64,000 nucleotides of DNA, taken from positions 26,184,722 through 26,248,721 of the forward strand of contig OY755252.1 in NCBI GenBank assembly GCA_963576725.1. The letters run 5' to 3'. Every line of letters starts with the position of its first letter. Position 1 is the stretch's first letter. Positions 21,165-33,802 of the stretch are shown one piece after another. The translations under genes and the position numbers were made by a program. Source of the stretch: Azorinus chamasolen (lineage: Eukaryota; Mollusca; Bivalvia; Cardiida; Solecurtidae). The notes beneath the pieces were generated by a model that saw only the letters and a program-made list of their open reading frames with translations, did no database searches and had not been told where the DNA came from.

Positions 21165-21273
21165 ACCAGTCAGAACCAGACACAAGGATAGAGATAGAGA
21201 GAGACACAGAGAGACATACAAGCAGACATAGACAGACATACATAGACAGGCCAATAGAGAGAGAGAGAGAGAC

Positions 21274-21320
<47 letters not shown>

Positions 21321-22005
21321 GAGAGGAGAAAGAGAAATACAGAGATAGAGACATAGTCGTAGATAGAGAGAGGGAGATATAGAGGGAAGAGAGGGATAGA
21401 CAGACATACAGACAGACAGATACAGAGAGACACAAACAGAGAGACAGACACAGACAGACAGATATGCACACACAGAGAGCCAGAGACAGACATACATACA
21501 AATACAGCCAGACAAAGAGACAGACAGACAGAGAGACAGAGACAAACAGAGACAGAGAAACACGGAGACAGACAGACAGAGACACAGACACAGACAGAGA
21601 TACAGAGACAGATGGAGACACAGGTAGAGAGATATATATGTAGAGAGAGCGAGAGAGAGACACACACAGAGATACACAGAGAGACAGAAAGGGAGAACGA
21701 GAGAGAGAGACGGACATACAGACAGTCAGAGGGATAGACAGGCAGACAGACAGACAGACATATAGACAGACAGAGAGACAGACATATACACAGAGAGACA
21801 GTGACAGACAGATAGGCAGACACAGGCAGACATAGACACAGACAGACAAAACCTATCAGACAGGCAGACATAGAGACAGACAGACGGATGGACGGACAGA
21901 GATAGAGACAAACCGACAGACATGCGAAGACAGAGAGAGAGATATAGAAAGGGAGATAGACACACAGACAGATGGCGACATACAGACTTAAAGACAGACA
22001 TACAA
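21165..22005. repeat. GACA/GA-rich low-complexity tract
   Basis: About 840 bases almost wholly of GACA, GAGA, CACA and ATACA words on the plus strand. All reading frames stay open because the sequence is nearly stop-free on the minus strand, giving spurious Ser/Cys/Leu/Val-rich frames. It is a compound tetranucleotide/dinucleotide satellite. Confidence 0.92.
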
Positions 22006-22396
22006 AGTTGCCTGTTTCATCTGTTACTTAAGCATTTGCCTGTTCAATACTTATTCAAGTTTCAAACAACAATGTATTTTGCTTCAGTAATATGTAATAA
22101 TGAATCTGATCTATAAATATAAACATTCAAGCAGAGTAGACGCAGAACTTGATCATACAATATCTGTCTGATCAGGGTCTACTTTATTTGTAAATGCCTC
22201 AAAATGCGTATCTATTAGGTAACGGACTAAGAGGTCAAACATCAAGCCTGTGATATTTGACACGGCAGTAAATTATTCTGAATGTTGTACGGGTGTTAAC
22301 ATAATGGGCAATGTGGAGTGCCCAAGGCATGACTAATTATTTGATTCACTGCTGACACGTGATTAAGTCGGGCCCGTTAACGTAACTGTACCATAA

Positions 22397-22601
22397 CTCT
22401 TTCGCTGCCAGTATGGCATCTGTGATTACCTATGCAAACATTTTGGATCCAGATGAGACGCCGAGTAATTCGGCGTCTCATCACGGTCCAAGCTGTTTTC
22501 ACTGTGACAATGTTTTTTGAAACAAAAAGTGGAGAAAAATACACAAATAAAATGATAGTAGGCGATACATTTTGCAGACGACAAAAATGGCAGCAGAAGA
22601 G
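22397..22601. mobile_element. TTAA-type MITE, GACGCCGAGT hairpin family, second copy
   Basis: Ends CTCTTTCGCTGCCA and TGGCAGCAGAAGAG, flanked by ATAA and TTAA; hairpin GAGACGCCGAGTAATTCGGC at 22454-22473. It matches the copy at 11454-11660, with the hairpin nearer the left end, so it is inverted relative to the first. Confidence 0.7.
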
Positions 22602-22605
22602 TTAA

Positions 22606-23440
22606 GCCAGCATGGAATTGTATCTGACAGAAGGCCTGACACTGTTGATCAGTAACTTACTGTTTATTTACACATTGAACGCGAATAAGTAGTTCATTTA
22701 GGTAGAACTGTTAAAATGAACTTACACAGGCTGAAAGTATATCAGAAAAATTAAAAGGTTTCCGCATTAGATTCAGTCTGCTTTAAGCAGTACACTAACG
22801 TGGATACACTGAAAATAAACTACGGGAGAATTGACCGTTTATTCAACTTGTTTAAACCAGATTTAGCGGCAAGGCATCCATACAATGACTGTGAAAAAAT
22901 GTACATTCTTGAAAAGAATGAATAAAGGTATATTCTTTAGTCTGTCGAATAAACATTTTAATCCTTGTTGGATTGCAGAGGTGGTCCGTCACGTATGTGA
23001 TTTCTTATAACGACCGATATTTCTTAACCAGCTACATATACCTACTAAGCTTATGTACAGTACTCACTCTTCTAAGCGACACTCAAAATATGTCTCATTG
23101 TCGGTTTTTAAGCCAGCTTAATGCAGAATAATGGTAATACATTGTATATAATGCTCATTCGTACAGATATGCCTTTAATGAGTTTTCTGCATTACCTTTG
23201 TACTACATGTACACGAAGCAGCTGTAAAAATCGATTTCTGTCCTACTGATGCATTGCTAAATGTTGTCGATTGCTTTATATGCACTGTTTACAATAACGG
23301 ATTGTATAGATTCCCTGGAAATATTTCGACGATGAAACCTTTCTAGTCAGATTTCGTGTTTCCAAATAAATCGTGATGAACACAACTGATGTGAATTTAA
23401 AGCAGAAGTTAATTATAGAGACCACAAACATACATCCAGC
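22606..23440. other. No gene seen
   Basis: AT-rich sequence without coding or repeat signal that I can support. Confidence 0.5.
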
Positions 23441-23444
23441 ATTT

Positions 23445-23625
23445 ATTGAATTGGAATGTAAAAATTCATACCTCAGAAGAATATGCTTACTTTCTTGGAA
23501 TGTTCGACTTTATCGCAAGTCTTCTTCAGGTTAGTTAATACTGTGAACACTGTGCAATAGTCGAAAATTCCAAGAAAGTAAGCATATTCTTCTGAGTTAT
23601 GAAATATTGTACTCCAATTGACAAT
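23445..23625. repeat. Inverted repeat with about 60 bp arms
   Basis: CTCAGAAGAATATGCTTAC at 23472 onwards recurs inverted as GTAAGCATATTCTTCTGAG ending 23596. The match extends outwards with lower identity (AATTGGAATG versus TACTCCAATT). The spacer is about 50 bp. It is probably a fold-back MITE. Confidence 0.7.
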
Positions 23626-24194
23626 GCCAGAAGAAGAGAACAATCGACATCATTGTAGCATTTATGGAAGTCTTAAACATAGTTTACACTTCCTTTTCGT
23701 CAAACTGTGGACATACTATATGCATATACATTCAAATATGATCTAACATATTGCACGATTTGAATTTGCTGTTATATAACCAATTTTTACAATAATCAAA
23801 TATGCGTTAAGCGTAAAGTGTAACCCCTATCCGTGCGTCCGTCCGTGCGTAGTCTGAATGTTAGGTTTTACCGTTGAACTCGGTTATGAGCCAAGTACTG
23901 CAGATATGGTTACACAAGTGCATGTGCATATACACCTTAACGAGTACAGCGTGTTGCATTGCAGTTGAGTGATCTTGACATTTGACTCCTTGATCATTTT
24001 GACTTACGTAGTTATAAGTTTTAGTTTAAATCAGTTGTGGAATAATAAAATGTTTCCATAAATTGCCAAGCATGCAGTTGGGCATAGGTATTTTACGATC
24101 TTGCTTCTAGTGCTTAGCATACATATGATCAAAGTTGATATACAGCATCTATGCTACAAATACGAATCACAGTCAACCCACGCTGCTTTACCGG

Positions 24195-24445
24195 TGTCTA
24201 CAGTACAAGTCCCGCGGACTTTTTGTTTTCCGCGGCCCATCGCAATTTTATCCAACGCGGACAAGGTTTTTTTTGTCCGCGCTGATATGCGGTCTTCCGC
24301 AATCCAGCGTGGGTTGTGATGGGTCCGCGATGGTGTCTCACCAGGGGCACTCGTCGCCGGGCGCGATCGTTATCACCGCAGTTCGCGATGGTGTTATCGT
24401 GGACCACGGTGTACCACTGCGGATCGCGCTGGACCTTACCTGGAT
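24195..24445. other. CpG-rich patch
   Basis: A block of 250 bases with many CG dinucleotides in an AT-rich setting. It holds repeated words CCGCGGAC, CGCGATGGTGT (twice) and a repeat-like GTGGACCACGGTGTACCAC. Open frames here (24135-24467) have no domain signature. It could be a diverged GC-rich satellite, an unmethylated CpG island or a small insertion. Confidence 0.5.
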
Positions 24446-26805
24446 TGATATTTATATTCTTGATTAATTTTCACAGCCTATCTTTCACTTTACATGTACA
24501 TACAAATATATACATCCATATTATGCAAAATTGATATGAAATGTATGAAATAAAACATTCGAGAAATGGTTCGTTGAGACTAATTCCAAACCGAAACTGT
24601 TCTGCATTCGGCAAACACAAATTAATCCATTAAAATCCATTATTTTTGGCGCGTTTGATTGTACTGGAATATAACCTGGCCGTGAATTGTCTGATTCGTT
24701 TCTGCAAAATATGGGTGCGATATTCTAGTATGCTTTCTATTTCAATTATTTGTTGTTCAAAACGTAAGATGTTTTATATAGAAACACGGAACACCCGTTA
24801 AACACAAAATACCACGCAATAAGTTACTAGGTTGTATAAGTTGTATCAAGTTTGCATACGTTTGTGCATATTATTAGTGAATTCATCTTCATTTCGATTC
24901 TTTGTTTTAGGTTCCGATTCTAATTCCTAATCGATTTTGTTTTCGGTTTCACATCAGTCTAAATAATTATCAGAAATCTACTGGAAACGACCAACAGAAC
25001 CTATTGATTCTGTTATGAGAATAGTCCTCACTGGTCTTCTTATGATTCCTGTATAAATCTATATAAATATTGTGCTGGCAGACGAAAGAATTTAGGGATT
25101 TTATTTACTAAATACATCTAATATCAATTCAGCCAGGTGAGTTGTAAAAGTAGAAGTTTTCTCCAATTATTTAGTCTTGGTTCGGCAGCTTAAAATGCAC
25201 GTTTTAACCAGTTTCAATAGTCATTCGAATAATACTTGTATGGTTGTTTTATTACGCTTGTGCTTAATATTTTACTGTGTAAACATCTGCCTGTGTACAT
25301 GTTTTGTATTTCTACTTGATACACATGTACTGCATATTTAGATGTTGCTCAATCGATTCATTGCCATGATGTACCTTTATCCTATGGATGAAAAAAGATA
25401 ATCCATTTTTTTCTTAAAACGTAGATATAGGTGTAAATCAGTTTTGGTTCTGGTTTGATAATGAGATATTGGACGTCTGTTCTGGATCTAAACTGTTGTT
25501 AATGTCATGGCAACCGAATTCTGGGAGTGAAGGGGCATACGAATTAAATTAATCAATGCTATTAAAGAAGCGTACATGTACGTGATGTATCTTAACCTCA
25601 AACCACGGACCTCGTACACCCACATTCTTTCGTTAAACGGATATGTCTAAACCAAAGTGTCGCCTGCTTAAATTCCATGACCAATTCCTTATTTGGAAAT
25701 AGGACACAATTTTCCGATTGTAAGTTGTATTTACTATTAAACCCTTCCATGTCAAACTTGAAAACTCTAATGTTTGCAAACAGTTTGGATCCTGATCAGA
25801 CGCCGCGTCTTATTTATTTGTTGGGCATGCCTGATATATCGATCTAGATATTAAGATATACATGTTCATTCTCACGGCGTTCATTTATGTGTTGTAAAAT
25901 GTCTTCTTTCTGGCTACTGTAAAGTACCGTATCAGATCTAGTAAAAGTATTTTAGTATATATCTAGATCATATGAATCTAAACTGTCTTTAGAACTAGAA
26001 TTCGCAATAATCTAACTGTTTTAAATCGCTAGGGTTTAATTATGCTTAGCCATAGATCTAATTAGTCAAAGCATAGTTATCTTCTATTTTTCGGGAAACT
26101 GTTTAACAAATCATAACTATAGACAATTGGCACATTGTTAGGTAGTTTCATTACACGCATTCCTGTTACGTAATAATTCATAACTTTGTTGACAGTGTGT
26201 GATAGATGGCAGTTGTTTGATCACTGACCCTTGCCCCCTGCTGAGAAATTAGGGGATTTACTGACCATCTGGCACCTTTGATCGTTACTATGTTCTTATA
26301 TCTAGCTAGTAAATTACAGTATACATGTATTTAGGTTGAGTAAGTAATATAATAATATAGTCTAATAATATAGTCTCCAACTGTCTAACACAATTCATTT
26401 TCAGTATTTAAAACAAATAGTTTGTATTGTTAAATGCGGGAAATAAAACTACTGACATTTGAAAACTGTAGACCCAGACAAGATGGCTCAAAAAGCAACC
26501 ATCTGACCAGGGTCTTCACTGTGTATTATTCAAAATCATATAGCTAATTTAGGTCTTATATAATGAATGGAATCTACAGTTAAACAATGACGGGCCATTC
26601 CACCTTAAAATACAAACCTTTCTCTAATATAAAAACGTGTTTTCAAGCATTTGCAAACAGCGTAGTCCCAGATCATACGCATGATCTAGGCCTGCTCAGT
26701 TTATTTATGGAATTGTAATAGGCCCGACTCTACAGTTTCTACCAACATCAAAACAATCTTGTCTACAAATGCCATTTAAAACATTAGCTTATAAATATTC
26801 ATATC
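24446..26805. other. Intergenic with MITE fragments
   Basis: Mostly AT-rich unique sequence. Partial hairpin-family remnants are visible near 25450-25540 (GGATCTAAACTGTTG) and 25765-25810 (AGTTTGGATCCTGATCAGAC), and palindromes of the AGACCC family at 26470-26525 and 26650-26705. No gene. Confidence 0.5.
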
Positions 26806-26810
26806 ATTAT

Positions 26811-28113
26811 TATGTCTCCCCCCATATTTATATGGGGGAGACATATTGTTTTCGTGAGAGTTGTCTGTCTGTCCGTCTGACCGTCTGTCTGTCCGTCACA
26901 CTTTTTGTCCGGACGATAACTTCAATATGCCTGATGCCAGTTGATTGAAACTTCATATATAGAAAGAGCATAATGAGAGGAAGTGGCATGCACAAGGTCC
27001 ATAACTCTGGCTTCACTAATATTGGAGTAATTGCCCTTTGTAAAAATAAATCACACTTTTTTGTCCGGAAGATAACTCCTATATGGCTCATGCCATTGGA
27101 TTGAAACTTCATATATGGAAAGATCATGACGAGAGGAAGTGTCATGCACAAGGTCCATAACTCTGGCTTCACTAATATTGTAGTTATTGCCCTTTGTAAA
27201 AAATATCATATTTTTTTGTCCGGACAATAACTTCAATATGCCTGATGCCAGTTGATTGAAACTTCATATATGGAAAGAGCATAATGAGAGGAAGTGTCAT
27301 GCAGAAGGTACATAACTCTGGCTTCACTAATATAGGAGTTATTGCCCTTTGTAAAAAAAATCACACTTTTTTGTCCGGACGATAACTTCTATATGACTCA
27401 TGCCATTGGATTGAAACTTCATATATGGAAATATCATAACGAGAGGAAGTGTCATGCACAAGGTCCATAACTCTGGCTTCACTAATATTGGATTTATTGC
27501 CCTTTGTAAAAAAAATCACAATTTTTTGTCCGGATGATTACTCCTATGTGACACATGGCATTGGAGTGAAACTTCATACATGGAACGATCATGATAAGAG
27601 AAAGTGTCATGCATAAGAACCTTAACTCGAGCTTCAATAAATTTAGAGTTATTGCCCCTTGTACATTTGTTTAATTCTTTATTGTCCGGACGATAACTCC
27701 TACATGGCTCTTGCCATCGTATTGAAACTTCATACATGGAAAGAGCATGATGAGAGAAAGTGTCATGAACAAGGGCCATAATTCTGGCTTCAATGCTTTT
27801 GGAGTTATTGCCCTTTGTTACATTTTTTGGCCGATCAATAACTCCTGTTCGACTGATGCTATTGGAATGACATTTTATTTTTGGAAAGAGCATGATGAAA
27901 GTAAGTGTCATGCACAAGGGCCATAAATCTGGTATCGGTATTTTTGCAGTTATTAGCTGTTATCATTTTCTTCTTGAAAAATGTAGTGTGGAAAACGCAT
28001 AATGAGGGGAAGTATCATTCATCAAGACCATAACATTTTTAGTGATTTCCCTTTACATATAGGGTTTTTATTAGAGGGGAGACATCCGTTTTTGTGACAA
28101 AAACCTCTAGTTT
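26811..28113 (-). mobile_element. Tandem-array element with ACGG-type microsatellite (pearl/Helitron-like)
   Basis: Opens with a hairpin TATGTCTCCCCCCATA...GGGGGAGACATA (26811-26845), then a GTCTGTCCGTC run (reverse of ACGG/ACAG), then at least seven units of about 155 bp. Each unit has TTTTTGTCCGGACGATAAC, ATTGAAACTTCATA, GTCATGCACAAGG and CCATAACTCTGGCTTCA. It closes with GAGGGGAGACATCC near 28073-28087, complementary to the opening. Units diverge towards the far end. The layout fits the oyster pearl elements, thought to be Helitron-related; no helicase is present. Confidence 0.68.
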
Positions 28114-28224
28114 CTTACATGAATACTGAACAGGGAAAGGGTTAATCAGCAAAAGTAACAGAATAACAAGAATGTTTTCATAGTTATACAATTCATAAAA
28201 ATATGTTTATTTATTTAAAACTCT

Positions 28225-28735
28225 TAAATGATAAGACTCAGATCAGATTTCTCAAATAGAAGCTGTTTGACCAGGGGTCTGCTCTGTTTGCTTATCCCTT
28301 TACCATATATAAACAATTTCCATGCCTTTGCAAACAGAGTAGACCAAGATCTGAAGGCGCCTATTGGAGTCGTATGATCGGGACCAGCTGTGTTTACTTG
28401 TGAAATTATATAAGATCTGACTCTACATTTTCTACCAGTACCAAGACAAGTCATGGACCGTGTACCTACACCATTATAAAAATCAACTTATAAATATTAT
28501 GATGTCATCTTTTCTGACATAAATATTCAACAGGGAAATGGTTGAAACCCACCGACAACCAAACTTTAGGTAACGAATTCAGCTAAAGATCCGCACGTCT
28601 GACATGCCCCGGCAACATAAGTAAACAATTCTGAGAGCATCGACGCTTTTCACGTGCTTGCAAACAGAGTAGACACGGATACGATGGCTCTTATAGAAAC
28701 CGTCCGATCAGGGTATTCTCTGTTTGCTTATGAAT
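28225..28735. repeat. Cluster of 60-70 bp palindromes of the AGACCCTGATCAG family
   Basis: Three copies lie here: about 28230-28300, 28333-28400 and 28658-28728. Each is bounded by GCAAACAGAGTAGA or its reverse TCTGTTTGC, with a variable centre. Divergence between copies shows separate insertions rather than a tandem array. Confidence 0.62.
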
Positions 28736-29690
28736 TTATGTTGGATCAGCACAGCACGGGATCGAAACGAAAATGTTTGTTTTTGCACCAAACTCAGCAC
28801 CAATGTCTCAGCACCAATTAATGTCGACAAATGGAAAAATATGCAAAATAAACGACATAGCGCTATACGCTACGACTTGTCTTAGGGATATGTCTAAATG
28901 GTTTGAAACAAGTTTTGAGTTTATTGTGACGGGTCCGTTGAACGGACCCATAAAAATTATACTGAAACTTCGGTCGCCGATGTGAATGGTGTTTTCTGTT
29001 ATCACTTATATAAGGAAAGAATCGATGGATTATATATGCATTGACGTTTGCGATAATGTTAAAAAGGTTTACTGTGAAGAAATATGCTTGCTCTTGGAAA
29101 TGACATAAAATGCTAGAGATCAGTTCTTTCGAGCATCGCGATAATCCGAGGTTTTTGCTGATTCCCGATGGTGCTCGAAATATCGCCAATATACTGTATT
29201 TGTAAATACTGTACATACATGTTATTGTAATTGGTCATGAAATTCTAATTCTTACCTTCAGTAATACCAGTCCAATCATTGCCTGCAATTTGAAACTCAA
29301 AAGGCCGGTAATGTTCCTCCTTGGACCATTCCCCATAGTGGGAAATTTGTCTGAAATATTGTAAAGATTGGGGAAGTGACTGATTTTACGTTTTGATAAA
29401 TATGCACACAATTGGCAGCAAACTGGTATAATACGATACATTTTACATAATATGTACTACCCATTTTCCTCGTTTTTAGAAATACTTACAAGACTGTGTT
29501 CAATACATATTAATGCCACAAGTGGCATCCTTGACAATAAATTCAGAATCCAAACTAGGTCAAGGTTAAAAAATGATGACCTTGACACGTCACCCCTCAA
29601 AATCTGTCGCTGTATAAGATACATATGCATGCCAAATATCAAGTCTCGATCTGTACTGGTTCAAAAGTTATGACCAATGTTAAAGTTGGT
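28736..29690. other. No gene seen
   Basis: Unique-looking sequence. Frames at 28773-29216 on either strand lack recognisable domains. A short hairpin TTCGAGCATCG...CGATGGTGCTCGAA lies at about 29128-29180. Confidence 0.45.
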
Positions 29691-29699
29691 GACAAACAG

Positions 29700-30030
29700 A
29701 CAGGGCAAAAACAAGAGCACCGCAAGCGGGTGTCAACGCTCACCTGTCGTAATTGTAAAGATGAACATGCATACCAAAAAAAGAAAGTTGTAAATGAAAA
29801 ATTGAAGTTATGATCAATGTTAAGATTTCAGACGATGACGACAACGCGTACGCTGGAGTTACAATAGCTTGTTGCTTTCTTCGAAACAGACGAACAAACA
29901 ATATGCCCCCAGATTTGATCTAGGAGCATAAAAATTAAAGTCGTGGCCAATGTTAAGATTTCAGAAGACGACGACAACGTGTACGCTGGAGTTACAACAA
30001 TAGTTTGTGTTTTCTTCGAAAAATAGACGA
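29700..30030. repeat. Partial array element with a 140 bp direct repeat
   Basis: Starts with AACAAGAGCACCGCAAGCGG, the head type of the array elements at 53.5 and 57.5 kb. It then has two units sharing CAATGTTAAGATTTCAGA, GACGACAACG and GTACGCTGGAGTTACAA at about 29815 and 29950. A fragment of the 26.8 kb array unit (GGAGTTATCGTCTGGAT) follows near 30220. Confidence 0.58.
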
Positions 30031-30724
30031 GCTAAAAAGCAAATACTGCTTACCATGTCTTGAACTCTTCAGTGAAAGATAGAATCCTTCACCCATCTCT
30101 TGCTTACAATGTTAACTCTTCTGCCAAGTAAACTCTGAAACAACTTCAGAGTGGTATTTGAAGTTGTACCGTTTTCAGCTGCAAAAAAACCAACACAATC
30201 CAATGGCATGAGCCATACAGGAGTTATCGTCTGGATAAAACTGCAAACAGAGCAGACCCTGATCAGTTGGATCCTACAGGAGCCATATGATCTGAATCTA
30301 ATACATGTATGTTAATGCTAAGAATTAATGATGTCAATGTTAATTAGATTTCAATCATCACGTAAAGTGTTGTCATTGCAGAAAATGTCAAGTATAATTA
30401 ACAAACTCAAAAGCATACAGAGCAGACCCTGATCAGTAGGATTGAATTTTTACACCGGTGATGTTTAATCCAGTCAGCGGTTATAGCATCATTGGAATTT
30501 CACAACTTTTTACCAACAGTCCCGGCCACCTATCAGCCAACATCAAACATGTGCTGCTAACCATTGTAGATTGTAAAAAGTAAACCTGTAATTTGATTGC
30601 AACACTCAGACATTATTACCTCAGCTGCTCCTTATGTTTCGTTTCGATAGGGAGCGGCGAAAAGAGGTAAATTCCTCTGAGAAACAGCATCAGCCAACTA
30701 ATTAACCCTCCACTTCAAAGTTCG

Positions 30725-31095
30725 TCAGAACTGACATTCGCAAACAGTTATGATCCAGATCAGACACCGTTTAACACGGTGTTCGATCAGAATCCAAACT
30801 GTTTGTCAAAAGTTGGTCTGGTTTGAAAGTGGAACGATTAATTATATAACATATAGGGCTCTTTGGAATATGTTCGTAACTCTACCTGACCTATAAAGAG
30901 CTTTGTGTAGTGCTTTTGTACAGGATTTTGTAGCATATGCTATAACTGTTCTCCTCATAAACAATAATAGCGGACAGATTAACCCCTTTGGTGCCAGGTA
31001 CGACGGCATTGATGTTCGCAAACAGTTAAGATCCAGATCAAACATCGCGTAATTGGATGTCGGATCAGAATCCAAACTGTTTGTCAATCATAAAA
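30725..31095. repeat. Two hairpin-family remnants in direct orientation
   Basis: Each has GTT-GATCCAGATCA, then a short stem and GATCAGAATCCAAACTGTTT. The first is at about 30745-30815 and the second at about 31022-31085. CCC-type ends (AACCCTCC, AACCCCTTTGG) precede each, linking them to the TTAA MITE families. Confidence 0.58.
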
Positions 31096-31099
31096 GAAA

Positions 31100-32685
31100 A
31101 CTCGCTTATTTATTTATTTATATTTGACGTGGCTTTTCCATGATAACCTCAGAAATTATACATTTCCTCTTTTTCTGTATTGATTTATTACTGTCCTGCT
31201 CCTCTCAATTAAACAGAGCCTCTTCTTGTATTAATATTCATCTATCCTCATTTATTCATGTAATGTGAACTGAGAGAAATAAAGTGAATTTGATTTGCTC
31301 CTGTAGAAGCCAATTGATAAGGGGCTGTTCGGTTAAGACAGTAAAGACGGTAATGACTAATTAGCGATGCCGAAAAGTATATCAATGCATAATATAAGCC
31401 ATTACCCGTAATATAAGCGATCACTCGGCATGCGCAAATATAAAACGGTATCGGTTTATACACACCAGATTATTTTATAAGAGTGTCTACATTGACATCC
31501 TTATACTAAGTAACTTAATAATATGGCACTGCAATGTCTTGACGGTCAAAGTATTTCCAAGTGTAGACAAAAATTATTTTGAACAAACGACTTCCTATTT
31601 CTGGGTCTTCACAGTAGACTATTTCTGGGTCTTCACAGTTGACTAAGTAAAAACACTTATTTAGAGTCTCTTTCTCTACCTGATTAAAAAAGGAATTTGT
31701 TCCAAGAATTCCAATTCTAAATCTACACCAGCTAAATATATGCAACACAAATGCTACCAAAAATGCAATCTATGATCTGTGTCTAACTACACAACTTTCA
31801 TTTGAGAAAGAATAAAGTCAAATGTCAATAGTGGTCACAAAGTCTGTCAAAATCAAAACACTTCAGAGGAGTGGTAAACACTTATGGAAATGGTAAACAA
31901 CAACAACAAAAATTGAAATAATTTCAGAAAAAATTGAAATAATTTCAGGACCTTAAATTAATTCAGCCTTACACAGTGGTTCAAACTACAGCAGTCTTAC
32001 TATTTCAAAGTGGCATCATATTTAATTTTTTAAATGTTATAGCACGCTCTCATCCAGTCCACTCCCACAGTGCTGCTGTTATATGAGATGCTGTAAGAAT
32101 TAGATGTGATCATCAAAGTATGATGTGGTGAAAAGTACAAATCGACGGTTATAAATGAGGAATTGAAAGTTCAGTCTCGTTTTCGCGAAAACACATTACA
32201 TAAATTGAAACGGCGAGCTTAATTAAAACGAGAGAAAATACAGAGAGAACTAATTGATACATACCACTCCAAAATGGTCTATAATAGCTCGACAATAGCT
32301 CCAATTTCGTTTGACATTGAACAATAATGAGGTTGCCTGTTCGAAAGTGACTTAGAAGTTAGAAGTGTTCAATGCCAATCGACACGGGGGTAAAATCACG
32401 TAAAAACTGAAGAGTAGCAAAAATAGACACAACGGCAAGTAAAAATAAGCAATGAAAGTAACGGAAAGGGACAACTGATCACTAGATTTTCAACTGGTTA
32501 TGTAAAATACTGTCCAGTAAAATTCCAAAGAGGTTCTGTTAAACTATCGCCGCTTCAACGCCCCAAATCCACATTTTCACCGACTCGCTTTCCTAATAAA
32601 CTTATAGTAGATGGTGTAAATGCATGGCGGACAGATAAAGATTCCTATAGATTAACTAAAAGACATAAAACTTTTACGTATTGTA
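31100..32685. other. No gene seen
   Basis: Unique sequence with a 25 bp tandem duplication (TATTTCTGGGTCTTCACAGT at about 31599-31645). If the candidate exon at 32691 is real, its intron would start in this stretch. Confidence 0.45.
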
Positions 32686-32690
32686 CTCAC

Positions 32691-32801
32691 GTTCTTCTCT
32701 TTTGGTAATTTTTGTGCCGGTTTTATAAATGCGCATTGCTAAAAATGGTGGCCATTTTAAATTTCTCAACCGGGCAAAACTACCTGACTTGCGCATGCGC
32801 A
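32691..32801 (-). promoter_or_regulatory. Candidate promoter and first exon (NRF1 and YY1-like sites)
   Basis: A full NRF1-type palindrome TGCGCATGCGCA sits at 32790-32801. Forty bases on, read on the minus strand, is a YY1-like AAAATGGCCACC. Then comes ATG in a short frame (MRIYKTGTKITKREE) that reaches a strong donor, AAC then GTGAGT, at 32691/32690. In animals NRF1 and YY1 sites close together mark housekeeping promoters. The sites and donor are seen; transcription, direction and the downstream exon are inferred. I could not find a convincing second exon. Confidence 0.4.
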
Positions 32802-33364
32802 AAAGGCATCGAGTGTGAAATCGGATAGTTAAAAAAGATGCAGTTTTAAAATGAGCTATACACACTCGAAAAAAATGCTAGGAATCGGACGGACAATGGG
32901 ACCCTTCGAGTTTAGAAGTTTATTACACGCTTTGATAGAAAATAGAGATTTTGAAGTATATTTATAATTTTGCCAAATGAGGACCAGGCGCGTAGCTACC
33001 TATACGCCGGTACGCCCGGGAATCCACATTATTTTGCCGACTTTGTGTAATTCTACATCTATATCCTATACAGTAATTATTCATTTATAACTAGCCTACT
33101 GGCTAGCTGAAGACAGAGAAATAGATCTCAATGGTTCGTCAATTGAATGTTTAAATAAATAGTGTGACGTCATCAAAGCACGATAATTAAACTTGATTTT
33201 AAACGTCGTATGTTTTGTAGCCTTTTCTTATGAGCAAAACGAAAATTGACACAGCGCAGTATCACATGTTTTTCATGAATGTTCAAACTTGAATTTAGAG
33301 GAAAACAAGTTGGTAACTGCCGCTGAACACGTGACCGTGTTGAAACATCAACCGAGGTTAGGGT

Positions 33365-33802
33365 ATTACTTGTGCAGATTGATGCAGAACATGCAGACGA
33401 CTTAGTGCGAGATGCTCGATTTGACAAAGCAGTTGACATGGCGGCACGTCATGACGTCCAACCATCGAAACCAAGAACAGCAGGGAGACATCGACACAGA
33501 GTCAATATGTCTGCTGAATCTGTGTCGAGCTATATTGAAAAAGAACTCTATTCATCCCATTCTTGGTCACTTATTCCAAGAACTAGAAGAGCGCCTTCTC
33601 TCTGCTCATGCATGATCACATCCTGGCACAATGGCTGATACCAAGGAACTTAGACAAATTGATGCAAGAAGTCGAGGATAAACTCTACGACGCTTACGAC
33701 CATGACCTTGGTGGTGCCAGGGAATTGTTCCGCCGGGAAGACAAGTTGCCCATTGGAACACAAGGCGGTCCCTACCTGGTAATAAACCGACCAACTGTCT
33801 AA
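33365..33802 (+). pseudogene. hAT-like transposase remnant
   Basis: Three overlapping frames together resemble part of a hAT transposase of the zinc-finger MYM / PRKR-repressor type. The first has DKAVDMAARHDVQPSKPR and AGRHRHRVNMSAESV. The frame then shifts and continues with HPILGHLFQELEERLLSAHA. A third frame has AQWLIPRNLDKLMQEVEDKL and ELFRREDKLP. In intact relatives this region is the RQxHRxN...YYRR...FLDHLIxELExRF segment before the catalytic core ends. At least two frameshifts and no catalytic triad make it a dead fragment. The match is by remembered pattern only. Confidence 0.55.

Noticed and set aside
21112..22001. Long open frames of 176-245 codons rich in Ser, Cys, Val, Leu
   Set aside because: They are translations of the GACA/GA low-complexity tract, open in several frames at once.
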